A stretch of 64,000 nt of DNA, taken from contig NZ_JACAPG010000014.1 of NCBI RefSeq assembly GCF_013385825.1, forward strand, positions 1-64,000, given 5' to 3'. Position numbers and translations under genes: made by a program. Of the stretch, positions 8,722-16,473 are shown one piece after another; within the stretch, counting starts at the first letter, position 1, and each line of letters begins with the position of its first letter. The notes under the pieces are model-generated. The model was not told the origin of the DNA and did not search any database. It was given only the letters and a program-made list of their open reading frames with translations. The stretch comes from Pseudomonas reactans. Its GTDB lineage: Bacteria; Pseudomonadota; Gammaproteobacteria; Pseudomonadales; Pseudomonadaceae.

Positions 8722-8810
8722 TGTAGGAGCTGGCTTGCCGGCGATGGCGATCGTTCATTCAAGGACAGGGTGAATGTTTATCCGCTATCGCTGGCAAGCC
8801 AGCGCCTACA
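8722..8810. repeat. REPIN (inverted REP pair), GCTTGCCGGCGAT type
   Basis: TGTAGGAGCTGGCTTGCC on the left and GGCAAGCCAGCGCCTACA on the right form an imperfect inverted pair around about 50 bp. It lies in the convergent gap between parS and mipA, where it may also protect mRNA 3' ends. Confidence 0.85.
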
Positions 8811-8831
8811 GTGTTTGATTGGATTACTAGG

Positions 8832-9635
8832 TTAGAAGGTGTATTCCAAAACGCCCATCACTGACGTCTGTAACCGTCGCTCCACGATGGGGCTCTTGCC
8901 GGCTTCGTCCGCTAGGTATTGCACGTCCAGCAAGGTCGAGAACTGGGTGTGCTCGCTGATCGGCAGGCTCCACACCAGGTTCATGCCATTGCTGATATTG
9001 CCACCACTGGCCTTGTAGGCTTTGAAGCGACTGCGCGCGGCTTGGCCGGTGGTCACGCCGTACCAGGTCTGCAGGTACTCGCGGTCGCCAAAGTGGCTGC
9101 TGAGGCTGGCGTCGACGGAGCCGAAACGGCCTTCATACAGGTTGGTCCCCAGGCTCAATTCCAGATGGGTGAACGCTTTGCCGCTGTCCTTGTGGTCATC
9201 TTCCTTGAGGGCATGCTCCAGCGTGGCGCCCATAATTACACCGCCCAGGTTGTAGCTGGCACTCACGCCCAATTGCGGGCGTGATTTGATTTCACCCATG
9301 CCTTTCAGGCGCTTTGAACCGAGGTGCATGGACTCGTTTTTGTCTTTGCGTGATCCACTGGCGCCGACATACGCACTGAAGCTCAAGGCGTTGCCTTCGT
9401 AGCCCCAGCCCAGGCCCTTGTCGGTGTCGAGGAAAATCCCCCAGGGGCTGACGATGGCACCGCCGAACACCGGGGCGGTCATGCGTTCGTCGCTGCCGCT
9501 GTAGCGGGGCAGGTTGGCCACGCCGGCCTTGAGGCTGTAGGTCCAGTCCTCGGCCAGTACGCTGTTGGCGCTCGCGAGCAAACACAGTGAGGTCAGGGAC
9601 AGGCATAGATTTTTTGGGTTCATCAGGGTTTTCAT
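8832..9635 (-). CDS. mipA: MipA/OmpV family outer-membrane protein
   Basis: A 267-residue protein with a signal peptide (cleavage probably after SANSVLA) followed by alternating beta strands and a C-terminal aromatic residue (VLEYTF), as in outer-membrane barrels. The family name comes from MltA-interacting protein. In P. aeruginosa, MipA forms a barrel that binds polymyxin and assists ParS (established there). It starts 5 bp after the stop of the lipoprotein gene, so the two are co-transcribed in the order mipB-mipA. A second in-frame ATG at 9623 is possible. Confidence 0.82.
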   Translation of the reverse strand: MKTLMNPKNLCLSLTSLCLLASANSVLAEDWTYSLKAGVANLPRYSGSDERMTAPVFGGAIVSPWGIFLDTDKGLGWGYEGNALSFSAYVGASGSRKDKNESMHLGSKRLKGMGEIKSRPQLGVSASYNLGGVIMGATLEHALKEDDHKDSGKAFTHLELSLGTNLYEGRFGSVDASLSSHFGDREYLQTWYGVTTGQAARSRFKAYKASGGNISNGMNLVWSLPISEHTQFSTLLDVQYLADEAGKSPIVERRLQTSVMGVLEYTF

Positions 9636-9640
9636 GTCGG

Positions 9641-11455
9641 TTAGAAACTCAAGGGTGGATGGGTACGTTTGAAGGAGTAGCCCGAAGCGCTCAGGCCATT
9701 GATCTGGCGGCTGACGGTGTCACCCAGGCCATAGCCGTTACCGGCCAATACGGCATGGGCGTTGTCCACGGGCAGCAGGATGTAGTCGGTCAGCGGTTCG
9801 TCGTGCAGTTGGCCGCGAATCACCAGGAAGCCTTCTTCGAGGCGCACGCTGATCCCGCTCAATGGCGCATCGGGTTCATGGGTGTTGAGTACTTGGTAGG
9901 TGCCGACGGTGTCGGCCCAGGCCAAGGGCAGTGGCGGCGGGTCGATGCGTTCGCCGATGGGGATGCGCTGGCCATGGCTGCGCGCCGTGAGCATCTGCCG
10001 GCCTTGCACAGTGATGACGTCGAGTTGTACCTGGCCCAGTTCGCCGAGGTCCTTGAGCCAGAAACCGAAGACTTTCTTCTGGGCGCGCAGCCAGCCTTGA
10101 TCGTCACGCAGCAGTTCGAAGTTAAAGCCAGCCAGTTCGCCACGCAGCCGATGGTCATCATCCTTGATCCGGAACACCCCCCACGCGGTGGCATAGAACC
10201 CGGCCAGGCGCTGGCGGTCGATGGCGGCCGGCACCTGGCGCAGCTTGAGTCCGTGGCGGGGGGCCTGGCAGTCGTCGCTGCAGACTTGCTCGCCGGTTTG
10301 CGCCTGAAGCATCAGGCGCAGGGTGTCGGTGGCCAGTGTGGCGACCAGGTCTTCGGCATTGCTGTCGTTGGCCATGATGATCACGGCCAATTGATGGTCC
10401 GGCAGCAGGCTCAGCTGTGCGGCGAAATCATCGCCACCGCCGCTGTGCTGGTAGGTGCGCACACCAGGGCCGACCGGCTCGTCACCGCAGGGCGCCAGAA
10501 ACCACGCCAGGCCGATCTGGCAATCGAAGTCCAGGGCATTGCCAGTGTTTTGCTGGGTGAACATTTCATCGATGGAGCGGCTGGTCATTACCCGGTTGCC
10601 CTTGTAGAGGCCTTCGGCAAACAGCATCTGCACGTAATGGCTGAGGTCCCTGGGGCTGGCCCACAAACCGCCGGCAGCGATGTCACGCAGTTGCGCATCG
10701 GTGCTGGCGACACCTTCCTGATAACCCTGGGCGCGATAGCCGATTTGCGCGGCGGTCCCGACAAAGCTCGCACGGTCCATCTCCAGCGGTTTGAGCAGAC
10801 TGTGTTGCAACTGGGCTTCAAATTCCTTGCCGCTGCTGCGCTCGATGGCCGCGCCCACCAGCGCGTAACCCAGATTGGAATAGGCCACTTGCGTACCGGG
10901 CGGCGTGCTCAGCCAGACGCCGGACAGGCGCATCGGCATCTGCCCCATGGCGTAGGTGTTGCGCAGGTCTCGCAGGTGTTCACTGGGCAAGCCGGACTGA
11001 TGGCTGAGCAGGCGACGCAAGGTGATGTCGCGGTCGGCGGCCTGCTGGTCGGTATGGAAGCGCGAGCGCACATAGAATTCGCGCAGGGTTTGCTGGATCG
11101 GTGCGTCCAGCGCCAGTCGCTGTTGTTCAACCAGTTGCAGGGCCGCACTGGCGGTGAGCAGCTTGGAGATCGCACCGGCCCGGAAGGCGGTGTTCGGCGT
11201 CACCGGCAGGCCCTTGGCTTTGTCGGCCATGCCGAACCCGCGACTCCAGATCAACTCCTGGCCGTTGACCAGGGCAATCGACAGGCCCGGGATGTTGTCC
11301 TGGGCCATGTCTCGCGGGATCCGGGTTTGCAGGTAACGGATGATCGCGCTGTAGTCGCCCTTCGGAATCGGCGGCGGGGCAGGTGACTGCCCTTGGCAGC
11401 CGATACTGCCCAACAGGCAACCGAGTAATGGAAGACCGCGCAATGTGCGAAGCAT
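9641..11455 (-). CDS. mipB: Beta-lactamase-fold lipoprotein, MipB-like, catalytic Ser replaced by Ala
   Basis: A 604-residue envelope protein with a hydrophobic leader and candidate lipobox cysteines (LPLLGC, GSIGC). The class C beta-lactamase-like domain covers about residues 35-380, followed by about 220 residues of extra C-terminal domains, the architecture reported for MipB. The YSN motif (AYSNLGYAL) and an HSG in place of KTG (QHSGGGDDF) are present. The SxxK motif reads AISK, with Ala (GCG, 11171-11173) at the nucleophile position. Hydrolase activity is therefore unlikely, which suits a co-sensor role. The ATG at 11455 was preferred to a GTG at 11464; neither has a strong ribosome binding site. 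Confidence 0.8.
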   Translation of the reverse strand: MLRTLRGLPLLGCLLGSIGCQGQSPAPPPIPKGDYSAIIRYLQTRIPRDMAQDNIPGLSIALVNGQELIWSRGFGMADKAKGLPVTPNTAFRAGAISKLLTASAALQLVEQQRLALDAPIQQTLREFYVRSRFHTDQQAADRDITLRRLLSHQSGLPSEHLRDLRNTYAMGQMPMRLSGVWLSTPPGTQVAYSNLGYALVGAAIERSSGKEFEAQLQHSLLKPLEMDRASFVGTAAQIGYRAQGYQEGVASTDAQLRDIAAGGLWASPRDLSHYVQMLFAEGLYKGNRVMTSRSIDEMFTQQNTGNALDFDCQIGLAWFLAPCGDEPVGPGVRTYQHSGGGDDFAAQLSLLPDHQLAVIIMANDSNAEDLVATLATDTLRLMLQAQTGEQVCSDDCQAPRHGLKLRQVPAAIDRQRLAGFYATAWGVFRIKDDDHRLRGELAGFNFELLRDDQGWLRAQKKVFGFWLKDLGELGQVQLDVITVQGRQMLTARSHGQRIPIGERIDPPPLPLAWADTVGTYQVLNTHEPDAPLSGISVRLEEGFLVIRGQLHDEPLTDYILLPVDNAHAVLAGNGYGLGDTVSRQINGLSASGYSFKRTHPPLSF

Positions 11456-11512
11456 GACGAGCACCCGACAGGTGATTTGGATGCTCGAATGCTAGGGCTG
11501 TGGCGCCCGAGG

Positions 11513-11547
11513 GTCTTTGACAGCTTTGTCGATAAACTGTCAAAGAC
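11513..11547. promoter_or_regulatory. Perfect 11-bp inverted repeat upstream of mipBA
   Basis: GTCTTTGACAG (11513-11523) and CTGTCAAAGAC (11537-11547) flank a 13-bp spacer, about 60 bp upstream of mipB and 3 bp after the GFA gene. There is no T-run, so an operator or activator site (ParR is the obvious candidate) is more likely than a terminator. Confidence 0.5.
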
Positions 11548-11549
11548 TG

Positions 11550-12038
11550 TTAACGGGTCACTCCGTTGCGCTCATGCCACTGGGCGATCGACTCTTCGGG
11601 GTACTCATCGAACTGCAGGTCGCCCTTACGCAGCGTGACCTCTACCCAAGGTGCCTTGGACCCCAGCATCAAGTGCGTGTGCTCCGGTGGTACCGGCAGC
11701 GGCGTGTCGATGGCCGAGGCGAACGGATGGATCAACTCCGGCCATTCGGGGCTGAACACCCACAGCGCGCTGCCGCACTGCGAGCAGAAATGCCGCTCGG
11801 CCGTACTGGCATGGGCGCGGCTGGCGCCTTCAGGCTTGAGCTTGGCGTGGTAGACCGAAATGAATTTGCGCCCGCGCACCTTCAGGCTGGCGGTGTCACC
11901 GGCCAGGTTGATCGCGTAACCGCCACCGCCCTGGGTCTTGCGGCAGATCGAGCAATAGCAACGCTGGTAAGGGTAGGGGTGGGCACTGACGAGGCTGAAC
12001 GTGACGGCGCCGCAATGGCAGGATCCTTCAAGCTGCAT
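11550..12038 (-). CDS. GFA family zinc protein
   Basis: A 162-residue cytoplasmic protein of the glutathione-dependent formaldehyde-activating enzyme (GFA/CENP-V) fold. The zinc cysteines are visible as CHCG (residues 7-10), CYCSIC and FCSQCGS. Most members have no proven substrate, so a role with glutathione adducts is only a family-level guess. AAAGGAG lies 7 nt before the ATG. It is on the same strand as, and upstream of, mipBA, but the 11513-11547 repeat separates them. It is downstream of the LysR gene on the same strand, 33 bp away. Confidence 0.88.
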   Translation of the reverse strand: MQLEGSCHCGAVTFSLVSAHPYPYQRCYCSICRKTQGGGGYAINLAGDTASLKVRGRKFISVYHAKLKPEGASRAHASTAERHFCSQCGSALWVFSPEWPELIHPFASAIDTPLPVPPEHTHLMLGSKAPWVEVTLRKGDLQFDEYPEESIAQWHERNGVTR

Positions 12039-12071
12039 GGGCTGACTCCTTTGGCAAGGTGACTGTTCAGC

Positions 12072-12962
12072 TTAGGCGCTTTGCGGCATCAACGTGGCAA
12101 TCAGCGCACGAATGGTGCCGGGCAACGCCTCCAGCTCCCGCACCAGGATACTGCGCTCGCGAATCGCCCAGGGCTCATCCAGCTTCACCGCGACCAATTG
12201 CATGGTGCGGCTGTGTCGCACGGCAGCCGACTCCGGAATGATGCCGATCCCCACACCGGCCTCGACCATCCGGCAGATCGCCTCGAAGCTCGACACCTGG
12301 ATACGCAGTGACAAATGCTTGCCCAGCCGTTCGACGTGTTCGCGCAAGAAGCTCAGCAAGGTGCTGCCTTCGTGCAGGCCGATGTGCTGGTAGGCGAGGG
12401 TCTGTTCCAGCGTGACCGAGGGTTGTTCCGCCAAGGGATGGCCGACCGGCACCATCAACACCAGTTCATCGGTGCTGAAATGCAGCACCTGCAAACCTGC
12501 CGCTTCTACGGGGCCGGCGATGATGCCCATGTCGCTGGTGCCATCCAGCACGCCGCGCACGATATCGCGGGACAGGCGTTCCTGCAGGTCGACGGTCACG
12601 CCGGGGCGTTGTGACAGGAAGCCCGCCAGCACCTCCGGCAAGAACTCGGTGACGGCGGTGGTGTTGGCAAAGATGCGGATATGCCCGGCCGAATCCACGC
12701 CGTATTGGGTGAATTCGCTCTTGAGGTAGTCCACCTGGCGCATGATCAACCGCGCATGGTGTAGCAAACGCTCACCGGCCGGGGTGATCTCGACGCCACG
12801 GCTGTCGCGGTACAGCAGGCGGGTGTCGAGCTGGCCTTCGAGGGCTTTGATCCGCGCGCTGGCGGCAGCCGGCGAGAGGAACGCACGCTTGGCGCCCTGG
12901 GTCAGGCTGGGGGATTCGGCGATATGGATAAACAGGCGCAGGTCGGCCAGATCGAAGTGCAT
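12072..12962 (-). CDS. LysR-type regulator of the itaconate cluster
   Basis: A 296-residue regulator with an N-terminal winged helix-turn-helix (LRLFIHIAESPSLTQGAKRAFLSP is cut by the family pattern around residues 5-60) and a substrate-binding domain. It is divergent from the itaconate genes, like PA0877 in P. aeruginosa. Regulators in this position answer to itaconate (established in Pseudomonas and Yersinia itaconate biosensor work). I took the ATG at 12962 because GGGAG precedes it by 7 nt; longer frames upstream lack support. The 12987-13009 dyad is the likely operator. Confidence 0.88.
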   Translation of the reverse strand: MHFDLADLRLFIHIAESPSLTQGAKRAFLSPAAASARIKALEGQLDTRLLYRDSRGVEITPAGERLLHHARLIMRQVDYLKSEFTQYGVDSAGHIRIFANTTAVTEFLPEVLAGFLSQRPGVTVDLQERLSRDIVRGVLDGTSDMGIIAGPVEAAGLQVLHFSTDELVLMVPVGHPLAEQPSVTLEQTLAYQHIGLHEGSTLLSFLREHVERLGKHLSLRIQVSSFEAICRMVEAGVGIGIIPESAAVRHSRTMQLVAVKLDEPWAIRERSILVRELEALPGTIRALIATLMPQSA

Positions 12963-12986
12963 GCAAGGCTCCCGGTACAGGATGGC

Positions 12987-13009
12987 GGCGTTCAGCATAA
13001 CCGAACGCC
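12987..13009. promoter_or_regulatory. LysR-type operator between regulator and ich
   Basis: GGCGTTC (12987-12993) and GAACGCC (13003-13009) form a perfect 7-bp dyad around 9 bp. The inner TTC-N9-GAA fits the T-N11-A rule for LysR binding. It lies 25 bp from the regulator start and 84 bp from ich. Confidence 0.65.
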
Positions 13010-13093
13010 GGTTTATTGAAATGCAAATTCTCAGAACGGCGATAGGCTTGCATGATCCGGGGCAGACACTCACTGCCCGAGGACCTGCACCCG

Positions 13094-13912
13094 ATGAGCG
13101 CCACCGATTGGATCGGCCGAAGCGAAACCGCCCACGACCACCTCAGCCATAACCTGCTCAAGCGCATTGCCGCCACCTTCGGTGAAAAAGTGCCCGAAGA
13201 CGGCGCGGACATCCCGCCGTTGTGGCAGTGGTGTTTCTTCCAGGACCCGTTGCCGGAAACGGCCCTGGGCACTGACGGCCACCCGGCCCGTGGCGGTTTC
13301 CTGCCGCCGGCCGACAACCGCAATCGCATGTGGGCCGGTGGCCGAATCGAGTTTGTGCATGCGCTGCGTGCCGGCGAGGCAGCGACCCGCGTGTCGACCA
13401 TCACTCAGGTCGAAGAAAAGACTGGCCGCACCGGTTCGCTGCTGTTTGTCACCGTGCGCCATGACTATTCCCAAGACGGCCGCCTGGCGATCCGCGAGGA
13501 ACAGGACATCGTCTACCGCGAACCCACGCCGCCCAAATCCGGCAGCGGTGACGCGCTGGAGCAGGGCGAATGGTCTGAAGCCGTCAATCCCACGCCCACC
13601 CTGCTGTTTCGCTACAGCGCCGTGACCTTCAACGGTCACCGCATTCACTACGACTACCCCTATGTCACCGGCACCGAAGGCTATTCAGGCCTGGTGGTGC
13701 ATGGGCCGCTGATCGCCACCCTGAGCCTGCGCGCATTCTGCCGCGCCAACCCTGGCGCCACCTTGCGCCGGTTTGCCTATCGCGGCGTGCGCCCGTTGAT
13801 TGCGCCGCAGCCGTTTGAAGTGGGCGGCCGCGTGACCGAAACCGGTGTGGCGCAGCTGTGGGCCGGCAACGCCCAGGGCCTGGCGCAGCAAGCCAGCGTG
13901 CATTTCGAATAA
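13094..13912 (+). CDS. ich: Itaconyl-CoA hydratase (MaoC/FAS1-dehydratase type)
   Basis: A 272-residue double hot-dog enzyme that hydrates itaconyl-CoA to (S)-citramalyl-CoA, the second step of itaconate breakdown. The C-terminal half holds the hydratase signature, with the Asp/His region in NGHRIHYDYPYVTGTEGYSG and VVHGPLIATL. The length and position next to the LysR gene match PA0878. The ATG at 13094 was chosen over an upstream ATG at 13052, which would put the start inside the regulator-side region. It is followed after 28 bp by the acyl-CoA dehydrogenase. Confidence 0.87.
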   Translation: MSATDWIGRSETAHDHLSHNLLKRIAATFGEKVPEDGADIPPLWQWCFFQDPLPETALGTDGHPARGGFLPPADNRNRMWAGGRIEFVHALRAGEAATRVSTITQVEEKTGRTGSLLFVTVRHDYSQDGRLAIREEQDIVYREPTPPKSGSGDALEQGEWSEAVNPTPTLLFRYSAVTFNGHRIHYDYPYVTGTEGYSGLVVHGPLIATLSLRAFCRANPGATLRRFAYRGVRPLIAPQPFEVGGRVTETGVAQLWAGNAQGLAQQASVHFE

Positions 13913-13915
13913 TCC

Positions 13916-13923
13916 AAGAACAA
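13916..13923 (+). promoter_or_regulatory. Crc/Hfq-type CA motif before the acyl-CoA dehydrogenase
   Basis: AAGAACAA fits AANAANAA, 18 nt before the ATG and just before the GGAG ribosome binding site. Confidence 0.45.
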
Positions 13924-13940
13924 CAGGCGGAGAGCCGTTA

Positions 13941-15104
13941 ATGAACCCGAATGACAATGAAGAACTCAATGCCATCCGCGAAGGCGTGCGCGCCTTGTGC
14001 GCTGAATTCGATGCCGCGTACTGGCGCAGGATTGACGAGGAAAAAGGCTTCCCCGAAGCCTTCGTCAAGGCGTTGACCGACGCCGGCTGGCTGTCCGCGA
14101 TGATCCCCGAAGAGTACGGCGGCTCCGGCCTGGGCCTGGCTGAAGCTTCGGTGATCCTTGAAGAGGTGAACCGCTGCGGCGGCAACTCCGGCACCGTGCA
14201 CGGCCAGATGTACAACATGTTCACCCTGTTGCGGCACGGCAGTGAAGCCCAGAAACGCTTCTACCTGCCCAAGCTCGCCAGCGGCGAATTGCGCCTGCAA
14301 TCCATGGGCGTGACCGAGCCCACCACCGGCACCGACACTACCAAGATCAAGACCACCGCGATTCAGCGTGGCGACAAGTACGTGATCAACGGCCAGAAAG
14401 TGTGGATCTCGCGGGTCCAGCATTCCGACCTGATGATCCTGCTGGCGCGCACCACGCCATTGGCCGAAGTGAAGAAAAAATCCGAAGGCATGTCGATCTT
14501 CCTGGTGGATCTGCGCGAAGCCATCGGCAACGGCCTGACCGTGCAGCCCATCGCCAATATGGTCAACCACGAAACCAACGAGCTGTTCTTCGACAACCTG
14601 GAGTTGCCGCTGGACAGCCTTATCGGTGAAGAGGGCAAGGGCTTCAAATACATCCTCGACGGCCTCAACGCCGAGCGCACGCTGATCGCCGCCGAATGCA
14701 TCGGTGATGGCCGCTGGTTTATCGAAAAGGCCAGTGCCTATGCCCGCGACCGCGTGGTGTTTGGCCGGCCCATCGGGCAGAACCAGGGCGTGCAGTTCCC
14801 GATTGCCGAAGCGCATATCGAGATCGAAGCGGCGGACCTGATGCGTTGGCGTGCCTGTGAGGAATACGACAGCGGCGCCAATGCCGGGGCCAGTGCCAAC
14901 ATGGCCAAGTACCTGGCGGCCAAGGCGTCCTGGGAGGCGGCCAACGCTTGCCTGCAAACACATGGCGGTTTCGGGTTTGCCTGCGAATACGACGTGGAGC
15001 GCAAATTCCGCGAGACGCGCCTGTACCAGGTGGCGCCGATCTCCACCAACCTGATCCTGTCCTACGTGGCCGAGCATTTGCTCGAACTGCCACGCAGCTT
15101 CTGA
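13941..15104 (+). CDS. Acyl-CoA dehydrogenase of the itaconate cluster
   Basis: A 387-residue FAD-dependent dehydrogenase with the family signatures GVTEPTTGTDTTKIKT, the Q(T)HGGFGF motif near residue 347 (QTHGGFGFACEYDVER) and a Glu-rich active-site region. The equivalent PA0879 sits in the same place in P. aeruginosa. It is not needed for the three-step itaconate route, so it may process a related C5 acyl-CoA such as a methylsuccinyl or mesaconyl compound (inference). GGAGAG precedes the ATG at 13941. An 11-bp gap leads to the next gene. Confidence 0.88.
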   Translation: MNPNDNEELNAIREGVRALCAEFDAAYWRRIDEEKGFPEAFVKALTDAGWLSAMIPEEYGGSGLGLAEASVILEEVNRCGGNSGTVHGQMYNMFTLLRHGSEAQKRFYLPKLASGELRLQSMGVTEPTTGTDTTKIKTTAIQRGDKYVINGQKVWISRVQHSDLMILLARTTPLAEVKKKSEGMSIFLVDLREAIGNGLTVQPIANMVNHETNELFFDNLELPLDSLIGEEGKGFKYILDGLNAERTLIAAECIGDGRWFIEKASAYARDRVVFGRPIGQNQGVQFPIAEAHIEIEAADLMRWRACEEYDSGANAGASANMAKYLAAKASWEAANACLQTHGGFGFACEYDVERKFRETRLYQVAPISTNLILSYVAEHLLELPRSF

Positions 15105-15114
15105 GGGCCTGACC

Positions 15115-16464
15115 ATGAGCCATACCCAAGCTTTGTGTCGGTTCCTGGCCGAACTGGATTACGCGCGACTGCCGGAAGACGTGCTGGCGCGCACCGAAGA
15201 TTTGTACCTGGACTGGTTGGCCTCGGCGCTGGCAAGCCAGGGCGCGCACCCGATTCCGTTGTTCGAGCGTTATGCGCAGAAAATGGGCCCCGGCAGCGGC
15301 CCGGCGCAGGTGATCGTCAATGGCGGCAGCACCAGCGCGTATTTCGCCGCGCTGGTCAACGCGGCCTCATCCCATCTGGTAGAGCAGGACGACCTGCACA
15401 ACAGCTCCGTCCTGCACCCGGCGACCGTGGTGTTCCCAGCCGCGCTGGCGGCCGCCCAGGACCTCGGCAAATCCGGCCGCGACTTGCTGCTGGCCTCGGT
15501 GGCCGGTTATGAAGCGGGCATCCGAATCGGCGAATTCATGGGCCGTTCCCACTACCGCATCTTCCACACCACGGCCACCGTCGGCACGTTGGCGGCGGCG
15601 GTAGCCGTAGGCAAGTTGCTGGATTTCAACGAAGAACAATTCATCAACCTGCTCGGCAGCGCCGGCACCCAGGCGGCCGGGTTGTGGGAGTTCCTGCGTG
15701 ATGCCGCCGATTCCAAGCAACTGCATACGGCGAAAGCCGCAGCGGACGGCTTGCTCGCCGCTTACCTGACGGCAGATGGCCTGACCGGCGCGCGCAATAT
15801 TCTGGAGGGCGATCAAGGTCTGGCTGCCGGTATGTCCCGTGATGCCGAGCCGGCCAAATTGTCTGCCGATCTCGGCAGTCGCTGGGCGTTGCTGGAAACC
15901 TCGTTCAAGTTCCACGCCTCATGCCGCCATACCCATCCGGCCGCCGATGCGCTGTTGGATTTGATGCAGCGCGAAGGCCTGCAGGCCGAACAGATCGCCC
16001 ACGTGGAAACCCGAGTGCACCAGGGCGCCATCGATGTACTGGGCCGCGTGAAAGTACCGACCAGCGTGCACCAGGCCAAGTTCTCCATGGGCACCGTGCT
16101 GGGCCTGATCGCCGTGCATGGCAAGGCCGGGCTCACCGAGTTCCATGAGCTGGCGTTGACCGATCCAGCGGTCTCAGCGTTTCGCGACAAGGTCAGCATG
16201 ACCCTCGACGCCGACGTCGACGGCGCTTACCCGCAGCGCTGGCTCGGTCGCGTCACCGTCACCACGCTGGATGGCCGCACGCTGCACGGCGCCATCGACG
16301 AGCCCAAGGGCGATCCGGGCAACACCCTGAGCCGTGTGGAGCTGGCCGACAAATTCCAGCGCCTCAGTCAATTCAGCAACGCCCGCACACCGGCCCAGGC
16401 CAATGCCCTGATCGACAAGGTCTGGGACCTGCGCAACGCCGCATCCATGGCCGACTGGCTTTGA
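15115..16464 (+). CDS. MmgE/PrpD family protein related to cis-aconitate decarboxylase
   Basis: A 449-residue protein of the family holding 2-methylcitrate dehydratase and mammalian cis-aconitate decarboxylase (ACOD1/IRG1). Residues at the ACOD1 active-site positions appear conserved: D93, S97 (Thr in ACOD1), H101, H151, K201 and H267. GAGGG precedes the ATG. Its genomic place matches PA0881 in the itaconate cluster. The substrate is not established; it may form, isomerise or hydrate a C5/C6 carboxylate that feeds this pathway (inference). Confidence 0.85.
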   Translation: MSHTQALCRFLAELDYARLPEDVLARTEDLYLDWLASALASQGAHPIPLFERYAQKMGPGSGPAQVIVNGGSTSAYFAALVNAASSHLVEQDDLHNSSVLHPATVVFPAALAAAQDLGKSGRDLLLASVAGYEAGIRIGEFMGRSHYRIFHTTATVGTLAAAVAVGKLLDFNEEQFINLLGSAGTQAAGLWEFLRDAADSKQLHTAKAAADGLLAAYLTADGLTGARNILEGDQGLAAGMSRDAEPAKLSADLGSRWALLETSFKFHASCRHTHPAADALLDLMQREGLQAEQIAHVETRVHQGAIDVLGRVKVPTSVHQAKFSMGTVLGLIAVHGKAGLTEFHELALTDPAVSAFRDKVSMTLDADVDGAYPQRWLGRVTVTTLDGRTLHGAIDEPKGDPGNTLSRVELADKFQRLSQFSNARTPAQANALIDKVWDLRNAASMADWL

Positions 16465-16473
16465 GGAACTGTC

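Noticed and set aside
9587..11386. 599-codon plus-strand open frame
   Set aside because: Antisense shadow of the mipB-like gene, with no recognisable domain.
11513..11547. Terminator of the GFA gene
   Set aside because: Symmetry fits, but there is no T-run, the loop is 13 nt, and it lies in the mipB control region; an operator is the better reading, though not proven.
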